Below are positions 25,173-34,229 of a stretch of 64,000 nt of DNA, piece by piece. The position numbers and the translations under genes were made by a program. The notes beneath the pieces are model-generated. The model saw only the letters and a program-made list of their open reading frames with translations, did not search any database and was not told the DNA's origin. The stretch comes from an uncultured Clostridia bacterium (GTDB lineage: Bacteria > Bacillota > Clostridia > TANB77 > CAG-508): contig CAKPKJ010000007.1 of assembly GCA_934167445.1 (NCBI GenBank), forward strand, positions 1 to 64,000, given 5' to 3'. Every line of letters begins with the position of its first letter. The stretch's first letter is position 1.

Positions 25173-26819
25173 ATGGACTATAAAGAGTTAGCAAATTTAA
25201 TATTTCCAAATGCAAAGGAAATAGCATATTATGAAGAAAAATATCCAAGAAGAAATCTAAAAGAGGGAGCAATTGTAACAAGATTTGCACCAAGTCCAAC
25301 AGGATTTGTACACATTGGTGGGTTATATCAAAGTTTAATTGCAAGAAAATTAGCAAGTCAAACAGATGGAGTATTTTTCTTAAGAATAGAAGATACAGAT
25401 CAAAAAAGAGAAGTTGAAAATGGTGTCAGTGGAATCGTAAACAGTTTGAAAGATTTTGATATTGTGCCAGATGAAGGAATGATATCAGAAACAGAAGAAA
25501 AAGGAAACTATGGACCATATAAACAATCTGAAAGAAAAGAAATATATCAAGCATATGCTAAATATATGATAGAACAAGGAAAAGCATATCCATGTTTTTG
25601 TAGCCAAGAAGAAATTGATGAAATAAGACAAAAACAAGAAGCTGCTAAAATACGTCCAGGATATTACGGTGTATGGGCAAAATGTAGACATTTAACTTTA
25701 GACGAGATGGCTGAAAAAATAAAAAATGGTGAAAGCTATATTATTCGTTTTAAATCACCTGGAAGAGAAGACAGAAAAATAAAACATAAAGATGTAATAA
25801 AAGGAAATGTAGAATTCCCAGAAAATGACCAAGATATAGTAATCATAAAAGGTGATGGATTACCAACATACCATTTTGCACATGCGGTTGATGATCACTT
25901 AATGGGAACAACACTTGCAATTAGAGGTGATGAATGGTTATCATCAGTTCCATTACATTTACAATTATTCCAAGAATTAGGATTCAAACCACCTAAATAT
26001 GCACATATTGCACCAATTATGAAAAATGACAATGGAAATAAGAGAAAGCTAAGTAAAAGAAAAGATGCAGAAGCAGCAGTTTCTTATTACGAAGAAGAAG
26101 GTATTCCCAAAGAAGCGGTAAAAGAATATTTATTAAATATTGCTAATTCAACATTTGAAAATTGGAGAAGAGCTAACCAAGATAAAGATATTTCAGAATT
26201 TAATCTAGAAATAAAGAAGATGAGTGTTAGTGGAGCTTTATTTGATATGGTAAAATTACTTGATGTAGGAAAAACAGTAATATCTAAATTTACTGCAGAA
26301 CAAGTATATGAAGAAGCAATGAAATGGGCAAAACGTCATGACAGTGAACTTGAAAAAATATTAGAAGATAAAGAATATTCATTAAAAGTATTTGGAATAG
26401 AAAGAGGAAACAAAAAACCAAGAAAAGATATTGCAAAATGGTCAGATGTAAAAGAAAATATTAATTATATGTATGACGAATTATTTGATGTAAAAGAATA
26501 TCCATATCAAGTAATATCAGATAAAGAAGAAATTAATAAAATATTAAAAACGTATATAGAAAAATACTATGATGATGCAGATGACAAGCAAACTTGGTTT
26601 GACAAGATAAAAGAATTAACAGAAGAAATGGGATATTGTAAAGATGTAAAAGAATTTAAAGCAAACCCAGGTAAATATAAAGCACATGTTGGAGATGTAA
26701 GTACTGTTTTAAGAGTTGCATTAACAGGGAGAACAAATACACCAGATATGTATGAAATTATGAAAATCTTAGGAAAAGATAGAATAGCTGCTAGATATGA
26801 AAAGGCAATAAATTCATAA
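25173..26819 (+). CDS. gltX: Glutamyl-tRNA synthetase
   Basis: 548 aa class I synthetase. The HIGH-type motif is in APSPTGFVHIGGLYQSLIARK, FFLRIEDTDQKRE lines the active site, and KLSKRKDAEA is the KMSKS loop. Somewhat longer than the usual 470-490 aa, with a long helical anticodon-binding half. Given GatCAB in the same window, it is probably non-discriminating and also makes Glu-tRNA(Gln), but this is inference. GGAGGA precedes ATG. Confidence 0.95.
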   Translation: MDYKELANLIFPNAKEIAYYEEKYPRRNLKEGAIVTRFAPSPTGFVHIGGLYQSLIARKLASQTDGVFFLRIEDTDQKREVENGVSGIVNSLKDFDIVPDEGMISETEEKGNYGPYKQSERKEIYQAYAKYMIEQGKAYPCFCSQEEIDEIRQKQEAAKIRPGYYGVWAKCRHLTLDEMAEKIKNGESYIIRFKSPGREDRKIKHKDVIKGNVEFPENDQDIVIIKGDGLPTYHFAHAVDDHLMGTTLAIRGDEWLSSVPLHLQLFQELGFKPPKYAHIAPIMKNDNGNKRKLSKRKDAEAAVSYYEEEGIPKEAVKEYLLNIANSTFENWRRANQDKDISEFNLEIKKMSVSGALFDMVKLLDVGKTVISKFTAEQVYEEAMKWAKRHDSELEKILEDKEYSLKVFGIERGNKKPRKDIAKWSDVKENINYMYDELFDVKEYPYQVISDKEEINKILKTYIEKYYDDADDKQTWFDKIKELTEEMGYCKDVKEFKANPGKYKAHVGDVSTVLRVALTGRTNTPDMYEIMKILGKDRIAARYEKAINS

Positions 26820-26851
26820 AATTTATATTTGCAATTTTATATGATTATTGA

Positions 26852-26886
26852 TAAAAACAATATATATATTATATATTGTTTTTATT
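26852..26886 (+). terminator. Terminator after gltX
   Basis: AAAAACAATATA pairs with TATATTGTTTTT across a short AT loop; the right arm itself supplies the T-run. Confidence 0.7.
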
Positions 26887-26923
26887 TAAAATAACTAAAA
26901 TGGTAAAAAGAAAGAGAGTAATT

Positions 26924-27109
26924 ATGGAATATAACATAGGAGATATTGTAAGAACTAAAAAACAACACCCATGTGGAAGCAAATTGTGGGAGATAACAAG
27001 AATAGGGGTTGATTTTAAACTTAAATGCCAAGGATGTGGACATATTGTTATAATACCTAGAGAAAAAGCTAAAAAAGCAATTACTAAAATAGAGAAAAAG
27101 GCGGAATAA
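26924..27109 (+). CDS. DUF951 family small protein
   Basis: 61 aa. It matches the DUF951 pattern: YNIGDIVRTKKQHPCGSKLWEITRIGVDFKLKCQGCGH, with a His/Cys and a CxxC that could hold a metal. Function is unknown; the family is widespread in Firmicutes and short SH3-like. The ATG at 26924 follows AAAGAGAG by 5 nt; a 16-codon upstream extension runs through the gltX terminator and is rejected. Confidence 0.88.
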   Translation: MEYNIGDIVRTKKQHPCGSKLWEITRIGVDFKLKCQGCGHIVIIPREKAKKAITKIEKKAE

Positions 27110-27258
27110 TTTAATAAGCATTTAATGAAGTTTATAAAAATATAATATGAAATAGAAGATAAGATTAAAAGGCAAAATAAAGCATAATATCACAATAAAT
27201 TGAAAAACACATATAATATAGTATAGTATTAATAAATACTATATTGGAGGTGACTTCT

Positions 27259-27534
27259 ATGGAGCCACAAGATACAATTTATTGCTATGATAATAAAGAA
27301 CCAAAATGTAAAAACAAAAAGAACTGTTTAGGAATAGTAGCAGCGATATTACTTGCAGCATTTACAACCGTCATAGGTATAATAATTGGTGCATCATTAG
27401 CAGGTACGTTCTTAGAGGCATTAGCAGCTATAATTGTTTTAGCAGTAGTTTTAGGAATACTACTAATCTTAACACTAATATTATTATTCTGTAACAAAGG
27501 TAAAGACAAGAAAAATAAATGCAAATGTTGTTAA
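27259..27534 (+). CDS. Small two-helix membrane protein with Cys-rich ends
   Basis: 91 aa. A hydrophilic N-terminus with IYCYDNKEPKCKNKKNC, two hydrophobic helices at about 30-52 and 56-80, and a short tail CNKGKDKKNKCKCC. GGAGGTGAC ends 6 nt before ATG, and a promoter-like TTGAAA lies at 27200. The clustered cysteines on both ends suggest metal binding or lipid/disulphide links, but no family is recognised. Confidence 0.7.
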   Translation: MEPQDTIYCYDNKEPKCKNKKNCLGIVAAILLAAFTTVIGIIIGASLAGTFLEALAAIIVLAVVLGILLILTLILLFCNKGKDKKNKCKCC

Positions 27535-27543
27535 ATATAAATT

Positions 27544-27604
27544 AAAAGAGCTAAGCAAAGTCTAATTACAAAGTGTAATTGACTGAGCAAAAGCTCTTTT
27601 ATTA
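27544..27604. terminator. Terminator, probably bidirectional
   Basis: AAAAGAGCT pairs with AGCTCTTTT around an inner TAATTACA/TGTAATTA hairpin. It serves the plus-strand small membrane protein and could also stop minus-strand engB transcription. Confidence 0.8.
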
Positions 27605-27662
27605 TATACGCAAGCCGAGTGTCTAAGATATGGAAAATCATAAAAATAATTGGCTCTTTACA

Positions 27663-28244
27663 TTAAATATATTTTTCAATTATATTCCAAACATCATCTT
27701 TATAAATTTTTCTTTCAGCTGAAAATGGTAAAGTAGTTACATCACCAATTGGATTAATTTGTTTTTGTAAATTTTTAACGGCATCATCAACTTTTGTTAT
27801 TGCAATTTTATCAGCCTTATTGGTTAAAATTATAAAAGGTAATTTGGCTGAAATAACATAATTGTACATAAGCAAATCATTTGCAGTTGGGTTATGACGA
27901 ATATCAATTAAGAAAATTATTAAAGCGATTTCTTTTCTGTTAAATAGATATTCTTCAATAAAATCACCAACTTGAGCTTGTTCTTTTTTAGACATTTTGC
28001 TATACCCATATCCAGGTAAGTCAACAAAATAGAAAGAATCATCTATATTGTAGAAATTTATCTGTCTAGTTTTACCAGGCTCGCTACTTGTACGAGCTAA
28101 TTTTTTTCTATTTATCATAGTATTAACAAAACTTGATTTCCCAACATTAGATTTCCCAACTAAAACTATTTCAGGTAATCCATTTCTAGGATATTGTTTA
28201 GGGCTAACTGCTGATACTTCAAATTGAGGATTTTTAACTATCAT
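27663..28244 (-). CDS. engB: Ribosome biogenesis GTPase EngB (YsxC/YihA)
   Basis: 193 aa GTPase needed for assembly of the large subunit. G1 is GKSNVGKSSFVN, G3 is VDLPGYGYSKMSK, G4 is LTNKADKI, with TRQINFYN before G3 as in the family. It lies 66 bases downstream of serS on the minus strand, behind a hairpin. Confidence 0.96.
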   Translation of the reverse strand: MIVKNPQFEVSAVSPKQYPRNGLPEIVLVGKSNVGKSSFVNTMINRKKLARTSSEPGKTRQINFYNIDDSFYFVDLPGYGYSKMSKKEQAQVGDFIEEYLFNRKEIALIIFLIDIRHNPTANDLLMYNYVISAKLPFIILTNKADKIAITKVDDAVKNLQKQINPIGDVTTLPFSAERKIYKDDVWNIIEKYI

Positions 28245-28263
28245 ATTTGTACCTCCATATAAT

Positions 28264-28302
28264 TAAAAGGCGGTTCCAAATGGCTGGAACCTGTCTTTTT
28301 TG
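28264..28302. terminator. Hairpin between serS and engB
   Basis: GGTTCCA (28272-28278) pairs with TGGAACC (28285-28291). The minus strand continues to GCCTTTT, the plus strand to CTTTTTT. It could end serS transcripts or reduce readthrough into engB. Confidence 0.65.
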
Positions 28303-28310
28303 TATTCATT

Positions 28311-29603
28311 TTATTTATTTTTTTTGATTTGAATTTTTTCTAAGCCACCCATATATGGTCTTAAAACTTCTGGAATAATTACAGAACCATCAGGTTGATA
28401 ATTATTTTCCATAATAGAAATAAGCATTCTAGGTGGGGCAACAACGGTATTGTTTAAAGTATGTGCAAAATATGTTCCATTTTCGCCTTTTATTCTAATA
28501 CCAAGTCTACGAGCTTGTGCATCAGTTAAGTTAGAACAACTACCAACTTCAAAATATTTCTTTTGACGAGGGCTCCAAGCTTCAACATCACAAGATTTTG
28601 CTTTTAAGTCAGCTAAGTCACCTGAACAACATTCTAATGTTCTAACAGGAATTCCCATACTTCTAAAGAATTCAACTGTATATGACCACATTTTATTATA
28701 CCATTCCCAGCTATCTTCTGGTTCACAAACAACTATCATTTCTTGTTTTTCAAATTGATGTATACGGTAAACACCACGTTCTTCAATACCATGTGCACCT
28801 TTTTCTTTTCTAAAACAAGGAGAATATGATGTCATAGTATATGGCATATCTTCTTTATTTAAAATTTGACCTTTGAATTTACCAATCATAGAATGTTCAG
28901 AAGTACCAATTAAATATAAATCTTCTCCTTCAATTTTGTACATCATTGCATCCATTTCTTCAAAACTCATAACACCTGTTACAACATCTGAACGAATCAT
29001 AAAAGGTGGTATGCAATAAGTAAATCCTTTATTTATCATAAAATCTCTTGCATAAGTTAAAACAGCTGAATGAAGTCTTGCAACATCACCCATTAAATAA
29101 TAAAAACCTTGACCTGCAACACGTCTAGCACTATCTAAATCTAACCCACCAAGAGCTTCTAATATTTCACCATGAAATGGAATTTCATAATCTGGAACAA
29201 CAGGTTCACCAAATTTTTGAATTTCAACATTTTCACTATCATCTTTGCCTATAGGAACTGATGGGTGCATAATATTAGGAATCTTCATCATTCTAGATTT
29301 TATTTCTTCAGAATATGTATGTTCTAATTTTTCATTTTCTTCTAATTTAGCATTTATTTCAGTAACTTCAGCTTTTACTTTTTCAGCTTCATCTTTATTA
29401 CCAGATTTCATTAAACTTCCAATTTGATTACTCAAATTTTTTCTTTGAGAACGTAAATTATCTCCATTTAATTTTGCTTCTCTACTTTTTTTGTCAAGTT
29501 CAATAACTTCATCTACTAGAGGAAGTTTGGCATCTTGAAATTTGTTTTTGATGTTTTCTTTTACAACATCTGGATTTTCTCTTAAAAATTTAATGTCTAT
29601 CAT
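28311..29603 (-). CDS. serS: Seryl-tRNA synthetase
   Basis: 430 aa class II synthetase. It has the N-terminal coiled-coil arm (about residues 30-105, rich in Lys/Glu) that grips the long variable arm of tRNA(Ser). Motif 2 is around SPCFRKEKGAHGIEERGVYRIHQF, and motif 3 is in NNTVVAPPRMLISIMENN. Normal length. No T-box leader is visible in the short space upstream. Confidence 0.97.
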   Translation of the reverse strand: MIDIKFLRENPDVVKENIKNKFQDAKLPLVDEVIELDKKSREAKLNGDNLRSQRKNLSNQIGSLMKSGNKDEAEKVKAEVTEINAKLEENEKLEHTYSEEIKSRMMKIPNIMHPSVPIGKDDSENVEIQKFGEPVVPDYEIPFHGEILEALGGLDLDSARRVAGQGFYYLMGDVARLHSAVLTYARDFMINKGFTYCIPPFMIRSDVVTGVMSFEEMDAMMYKIEGEDLYLIGTSEHSMIGKFKGQILNKEDMPYTMTSYSPCFRKEKGAHGIEERGVYRIHQFEKQEMIVVCEPEDSWEWYNKMWSYTVEFFRSMGIPVRTLECCSGDLADLKAKSCDVEAWSPRQKKYFEVGSCSNLTDAQARRLGIRIKGENGTYFAHTLNNTVVAPPRMLISIMENNYQPDGSVIIPEVLRPYMGGLEKIQIKKNK

Positions 29604-29745
29604 AAAAATCTCCTCTTTTCTTTAATTCTAAGGTATTATATCGTATTTTGTGACAAATATCAATAATTTATCTAAATATATTAAACTATATATAAAATTT
29701 AGAATAAAAAAGTAAAAAAATAGCAAAATAATAATAGGTGATTTT

Positions 29746-30576
29746 ATGATAATAACATTTTTAAAATTTATAATTTGTTCAATCTTAATAGTTATAATAT
29801 CTAAAAATATATTAGCGACCACACTTCGAAAATTAGCACAAAGTCTGAATTTAAAATCAAAAACAGTTGGAAATATAGCAGGAATTGCAACATCAGTGCC
29901 AGAACTACTGTCACTTGGTATAGCTGGTTTCACAGGACTAATAGATACAGGAATATTTAATATACTTAGTTCAAATGTAATTAATGTATTAGAATATTTT
30001 TTAACAGTAAAAATAAATGGAAATATTAAAAAAATGAAAAACAAAGTAATTATAATAGAGTTAATAATTGTACTAATTACAATAATAATTCCAGTTGTAA
30101 TATATGTAAAAGATATAGCGCTAAATTTTATGATGATAATCATATTTTTATTACTATTTTGCATATTTTCCATAATAGATAGCAAAATTCATAAGAAATA
30201 TTTAAGAAAAGAAAATGAAATAGAAAAGGAGCAAGAAGCAGAGGAAAAAGATAAGAAGCAAATATTGAAATATATAATTATATTAATTGGAGCAACAATT
30301 TTAATATTTATAACAGGTAATATTTTATCAGATTCACTAGAAACATTATGCAACAATTTTGGAGTATCACAAATAATAATAGGAATATTACTTGGAATAA
30401 TTACAAGCGCACCTGAATTTATAACATTTAATGAGGCACAAAAATATCACAAAAAAGGAAGCAAAGAACAGTTAAAGGGTGTGATAGAGGCTACAAATAA
30501 CTTAATAAGTTCAAATATGTTGAATCTATTTGTAATACAATCCGTTGGTATATTAATATATCTGATAAGTTATTAG
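29746..30576 (+). CDS. Sodium/calcium exchanger-like membrane protein
   Basis: 276 aa, about 8 hydrophobic helices. Two internal repeats carry the alpha-repeat signature of the CaCA superfamily: NIAGIATSVPELLSLGIAGF and GIITSAPEFITFNEA, each followed by a short helix with SSNVINV or SSNMLNL. A charged loop at about 155-175 separates the halves. It is shorter than typical exchangers (about 310-330 aa) and has diverged at the acidic sites, so ion specificity is uncertain. AGGTG precedes ATG by 6 nt. It stands alone. Confidence 0.75.
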   Translation: MIITFLKFIICSILIVIISKNILATTLRKLAQSLNLKSKTVGNIAGIATSVPELLSLGIAGFTGLIDTGIFNILSSNVINVLEYFLTVKINGNIKKMKNKVIIIELIIVLITIIIPVVIYVKDIALNFMMIIIFLLLFCIFSIIDSKIHKKYLRKENEIEKEQEAEEKDKKQILKYIIILIGATILIFITGNILSDSLETLCNNFGVSQIIIGILLGIITSAPEFITFNEAQKYHKKGSKEQLKGVIEATNNLISSNMLNLFVIQSVGILIYLISY

Positions 30577-30754
30577 TTAATACTCTATTTATAGAAAAAC
30601 TTATATTCAAGACTGTCACATAAAAAGCTAAACAAATAGCTGGGAACCAAATGAGAATTTATGCATATAAAAATAAATTTTAAAAAAGTCTTGATATTTT
30701 AATAAAAAACTGTCGAAAATTTATCTCAAAATAAAGAAAAATTATGAAAAAGCC

Positions 30755-30784
30755 TTGACAAAAGGACAAAAGGCAGTGTATAAT
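30755..30784 (+). promoter_or_regulatory. Promoter of infC-rpmI-rplT
   Basis: TTGACA (30755-30760), 18-base spacer, TATAAT (30779-30784). The region from 30577 to 30754 upstream holds no other visible gene or element. Confidence 0.8.
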
Positions 30785-30787
30785 AAT

Positions 30788-30932
30788 AGCTGTTACAAGA
30801 AGAAGCAATAAACTTCTCACCTAATCCAAAGAAGGAAAAAGGTTAGAATTAAATAATTTTAATATGTAAGTATTGAAGTATTTTTTAATTTGACTTGTAA
30901 CAAAAGTCAAATTTTTTTATTTATGGAGGTGT
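30788..30932 (+). promoter_or_regulatory. infC/L20-type leader with attenuator
   Basis: A 150-base leader precedes infC. Near its end AATTTGACT (30887-30895) pairs with AGTCAAATT (30905-30913) and runs into TTTTTTT, a terminator placed just before the ribosome binding site. GTTACAAG (30792-30799) is a perfect complement of CTTGTAAC (30894-30901) in that terminator's stem and loop, so it can act as an antiterminator. In B. subtilis and relatives L20 controls this operon through such a leader; the same is inferred here. Confidence 0.65.
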
Positions 30933-30938
30933 TTTAAC

Positions 30939-31466
30939 ATAAAACAAGAATTACCAATTAATAGACAAATTAGAGCTAAAGAAGTTCAGCTAATAGGAGT
31001 AAATGGAGAAAAAGTTGGTGTAATTTCTCTTGAAGAAGCTTTGAAAAAAGCAGAAGACTTAAATTTGGATTTAGTATTAGTTGCGCCAAATGCAAATCCA
31101 GTTGTTTGTAAAATAATGAACTATGGAAAATATAAATTTGAACAAGCAAAAAAGGAAAAAGAAGCTAAGAAAAAGCAAAAAACTCTTGAAGTAAAAGAAA
31201 TAAGAGTAACTCCGAATATTGAAGAACATGACTTCAGCTTTAAATTAAAAAATACAAAAAAATTCTTAGACGATGGCAACAAAGTAAAAATAACTGTAAG
31301 ATTTAGAGGAAGAGAAATAAATAATTCTAAAGCAGGAGAAGCTGTTTTAAATAAATTTATTGAAAATCTAGAAGATGTTGCTACAGTTGAAAAGAAACCT
31401 AAATTAGAAGGTAGAAATATGTTCACAATATTAGCTAAAAAAGCAGAAAAAAATACTGCTAAATAA
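30939..31466 (+). CDS. infC: Translation initiation factor IF-3, AUA start codon
   Basis: 175 aa. IF3 keeps 30S subunits free and proofreads the start codon. The reading frame gives KQELPINRQIRAKEVQLIGV directly after ATA at 30939, which is the conserved IF3 N-terminus, and GGAGGTG ends 7 nt before that ATA. No ATG, GTG or TTG lies in frame nearby; the first ATG (31041) would remove the N-terminal domain. The rest is typical: KIMNYGKYKFEQAKKEKEAKKKQ linker, IRVTPNIEEHDFSFKL. Rare start codons in infC let IF3 limit its own synthesis, as known for AUU in E. coli. Confidence 0.93.
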   Translation: MKQELPINRQIRAKEVQLIGVNGEKVGVISLEEALKKAEDLNLDLVLVAPNANPVVCKIMNYGKYKFEQAKKEKEAKKKQKTLEVKEIRVTPNIEEHDFSFKLKNTKKFLDDGNKVKITVRFRGREINNSKAGEAVLNKFIENLEDVATVEKKPKLEGRNMFTILAKKAEKNTAK

Positions 31467-31496
31467 TATAACAAAAATCGAAAGGAGTATATCATT

Positions 31497-31700
31497 ATGC
31501 CAAAATTAAAAACAAATAAAGCTGCTAAAAAAAGATATTCAATAACAGCTACAGGAAAAGTAAAAAGAACAAAATCAAACAGAAGACATTTACTAGCTAA
31601 CAAGACAGCTAGACAAAGAAAATCTGGAAAAATACAAGATGCTTATGCAGATAAAACTTGTGAAAAAACAATCAAAAAATTATTACCATATGGAAACTAA
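31497..31700 (+). CDS. rpmI: 50S ribosomal protein L35
   Basis: 67 aa basic protein with the usual start MPKLKTNKAAKKRYSIT and the KRTKSNRRHLLANKTARQ core. It is the middle gene of infC-rpmI-rplT; GAAAGGAG precedes ATG. Confidence 0.97.
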   Translation: MPKLKTNKAAKKRYSITATGKVKRTKSNRRHLLANKTARQRKSGKIQDAYADKTCEKTIKKLLPYGN

Positions 31701-31734
31701 AATAAAGTAGAAATCAAAGGAAGGTGAATTATAA

Positions 31735-32085
31735 ATGGCAAGAGTAAAAACAGCTAGAACAACAAGAGCAAGACATAAAAAAGTATTAAAACAAGCAAAA
31801 GGTTATTATGGAGCAAAAAGTTATAGATTTAGAAACGCAAATCAAGCAGTTTTAAAATCATTAACATATGCATATGTAGGAAGAAAAGACAAAAAAAGTA
31901 ATTTCAGAAAATTATGGATTACAAGAATTAACGCAGCAGCAAGAATTAATGGTACTACATATAGCAAATTAATAGCAGGACTTAAAAAAGCTAATGTAGA
32001 AATTAACAGAAAAATGTTAGCTGACTTAGCTGTAAATGATGAAAAAGCATTTGCAGAAATTGCTGAAATAGCAAAAAAAGCATAA
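31735..32085 (+). CDS. rplT: 50S ribosomal protein L20
   Basis: 116 aa, an early 23S rRNA-binding assembly protein and, in Firmicutes, the likely repressor of this operon. Typical features are ARVKTARTTRARHKKVLKQA, GYYGAKSYRFRNANQAVLKS and LWITRINAAARINGTTYSK. Ends at a strong terminator. Confidence 0.97.
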   Translation: MARVKTARTTRARHKKVLKQAKGYYGAKSYRFRNANQAVLKSLTYAYVGRKDKKSNFRKLWITRINAAARINGTTYSKLIAGLKKANVEINRKMLADLAVNDEKAFAEIAEIAKKA

Positions 32086-32096
32086 ATATAAATAAA

Positions 32097-32141
32097 AATC
32101 CTTATTATTTTCAATATAGAAAGTAATAAGGACTTTTTTTA
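32097..32141. terminator. Terminator between rplT and spoVAE
   Basis: TCCTTATTATTTTC pairs with GAAAGTAATAAGGA and is followed by CTTTTTTT on the plus strand. It lies between convergent genes; on the minus strand the downstream sequence is also T-rich. Confidence 0.8.
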
Positions 32142-32531
32142 TTGTTTCTTCATTTTAGGTTTAGAAATTAAAGAAGCAAGATAACCGAAAAACACAGCAG
32201 CAGCAATACCACCAGCAGCAGCTTTTACACCACCAGTAAATGCCCCAAGCAAACCCGATTCTTTTACTGCTTCAATTGCACCTTTAGACAAATTATAACC
32301 AAAACCAGTAAGTGGAACAGTAGCGCCACAACCAGCAAACTCTACTAAGTATTTATAAATACCCAAACCACCCAAAACAGCACCAGTTGTAACAAAAATT
32401 ACCAATATTCTAGCAGGTGTAAGTTTAGTTTTATCAATTAAAATTTGACCAATAACACATATGATTCCAGCAACTATAAAACATTTTAATAGAGAAGAAA
32501 CATCAAAAACATTTGCCCAATTTATATCCAT
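32139..32531 (-). CDS. spoVAE: Stage V sporulation protein AE (SpoVAE/AEB)
   Basis: 130 aa membrane protein. SpoVA proteins move dipicolinic acid into the forming spore and out at germination. Family features are CFIVAGIICVIGQILIDKTKLTPARILV, GGLGIYKYLVEFAGCGATVPLTGFGY and GLLGAFTGGVKAAAGGIAAAV, with about four helices. The ATG at 32531 has AAGGA 8 nt upstream; a TTG 18 bases earlier is less likely. Last gene of the cluster. Confidence 0.92.
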   Translation of the reverse strand: MDINWANVFDVSSLLKCFIVAGIICVIGQILIDKTKLTPARILVIFVTTGAVLGGLGIYKYLVEFAGCGATVPLTGFGYNLSKGAIEAVKESGLLGAFTGGVKAAAGGIAAAVFFGYLASLISKPKMKKQ

Positions 32532-32671
32532 AATTAAAATCCTTATCAAAAAATTTAGATTTTAAACAAAAATCTATAAAGTATAAAAATAATATAAAAA
32601 TAAAATTATATAAATATATATAATTTTACAATAGTAAAACAAAGTAAAATTAGTATATAAGATGCAGAAAA

Positions 32672-33673
32672 TTATAGCTCAATGCTAACAGCGTGAGCAA
32701 TTCCGGGAATAGTCTCACCTTGTTGAGAACTTGTGGAATTCATTAAAGCACCTGTGGCAATTAGTAATAATTTTTTTATTTTTTTCTCTTTTAATTGCTT
32801 GAATAAAAATCCTGAAAAGACAGAACCACAACAAGCACATCCACTTCCACCAGCATGAGTATCCTGAGCTTTTGTATCAAAAATCATAAGACCACAATCA
32901 TTATAATTGCTTTTTATGTTATACCCCTTAGACATAGCAATATCTATAGCAATATCTTTTCCAATTTTACCAAGATCTCCGCTGATAATAGCGTCATAAT
33001 AACTAGGATTTCTACCTGTATCTAAAAAGTGTGCTAATAAAGTATCTACAAAAGCAGGAGCCATAGCTGCTCCCATATTATTTGCATCTTTTATCCCCAT
33101 ATCTACAATTTTTCCTAAAGTTATATTTGTAATAAAAGGACCTGCGCCATCTTTGGATAAAAGAGTAGCTCCTGAACCTGTTACAGTCCATTGACTTGAC
33201 TGGGGACGTTGATTGCCTAATTCTAAAGGAAATCTGAATTGTTTTTCTGCACTACAAAAGTGACTTGAAGTGGCACAAATAACATTTTGGGCAAAACTTT
33301 CAATTGCAATTGCTCCCATACACATACTTTCAACAAAGGTTGAACAAGCCCCAAACATTCCGATAAATGGAATGTTGCTATCACGTAGTCCGAAACTAGA
33401 AGAAATACATTGGTTTAGTAAATCACCCGCAAAAATGCAATCAATATTATTGGTAGATATACCGGATTTAGTAACAAGTGCATTTACATTTTCTTTTATA
33501 ATTTTACTTTCGGCTTTTTCCCAGGATTTTTCGCCCCAAAACTCATCATCTAAAGTTAAATCGAAATATTTAGCAAGTGGCCCTTGAGCTTCTTTAGGAC
33601 CAACTATACTATTACACTCTGTAATGGTTGGAGGAGAATCAAAACTAATAGTTTGTTTACCTATTTTTTTCAA
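32672..33673 (-). CDS. spoVAD: Stage V sporulation protein AD
   Basis: 333 aa soluble protein with a thiolase-like fold that binds dipicolinic acid at the spore inner membrane. Recognisable segments are GKQTISFDSPPTI, KYFDLTLDDEFWGEKSWEKAESK, GMFGACSTFVESM, HFCSAEKQFRFPLELGNQR and GGSGCACCGSVF. The start is TTG at 33673. It sits between spoVAC and spoVAE as in other spore formers. Confidence 0.95.
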   Translation of the reverse strand: MKKIGKQTISFDSPPTITECNSIVGPKEAQGPLAKYFDLTLDDEFWGEKSWEKAESKIIKENVNALVTKSGISTNNIDCIFAGDLLNQCISSSFGLRDSNIPFIGMFGACSTFVESMCMGAIAIESFAQNVICATSSHFCSAEKQFRFPLELGNQRPQSSQWTVTGSGATLLSKDGAGPFITNITLGKIVDMGIKDANNMGAAMAPAFVDTLLAHFLDTGRNPSYYDAIISGDLGKIGKDIAIDIAMSKGYNIKSNYNDCGLMIFDTKAQDTHAGGSGCACCGSVFSGFLFKQLKEKKIKKLLLIATGALMNSTSSQQGETIPGIAHAVSIEL

Positions 33674-33747
33674 AAAATCAACTTCTTTCTCTTAAAATTT
33701 ATTAATACACAGTGGAATATATAAAATTAATTAAAGCTATAAATAAT

Positions 33748-34212
33748 TTATACTAAAGTAATAGCTTGTGTATTAAAAATTAAATAAACAATTCCAACTA
33801 AAATAGAGGCAGAAATACCAAAAACTAATACTGGACCAGCAACTGTAAACATTTTTCCTCCAACTCCCATAATATAGCCTTCAGATTTATATTCCATAGC
33901 AGGAGAAACAATAGAATTAGCAAAACCTGTTATAGGAACTAAAGAACCAGCGCCAGCAATTTTCCCAATTTTATTAAATAGATTAAGACTTGTTAAAAAC
34001 GCAGAAAATCCAATTAATAAAATGGAAACAATTGTACTTGAATTTGATGTATCAAATCCACGTTCTTTACAAATATTAAAAATAACTTGACCAATTGTGC
34101 AGATTAATCCACCCACCCAAAATGCATTAAAGCAGTTTTTTAATATCGGTGAATTAGGTGATTTTTTATCAACATATTTTTGATAAGTTTGTTTACTTTC
34201 CAAAGGATTCAT
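33748..34212 (-). CDS. spoVAC: Stage V sporulation protein AC
   Basis: 154 aa membrane protein, thought to be a mechanosensitive channel for dipicolinic acid in B. subtilis. It shows KSPNSPILKNCFNAFWVGGLICTIGQ, GKIAGAGSLVPITGFANSIVSPAMEYKSEGYI and a final hydrophobic helix. spoVAA and spoVAB are not in the window, which is common in Clostridia. AGGAGG precedes ATG. Confidence 0.94.
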   Translation of the reverse strand: MNPLESKQTYQKYVDKKSPNSPILKNCFNAFWVGGLICTIGQVIFNICKERGFDTSNSSTIVSILLIGFSAFLTSLNLFNKIGKIAGAGSLVPITGFANSIVSPAMEYKSEGYIMGVGGKMFTVAGPVLVFGISASILVGIVYLIFNTQAITLV

Positions 34213-34229
34213 AATAATTAATAAACCTC

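Noticed and set aside
31041..31466. infC starting at the first ATG
   Set aside because: This removes the conserved N-terminal domain residues that are encoded directly upstream from ATA 30939, next to an ideal ribosome site.
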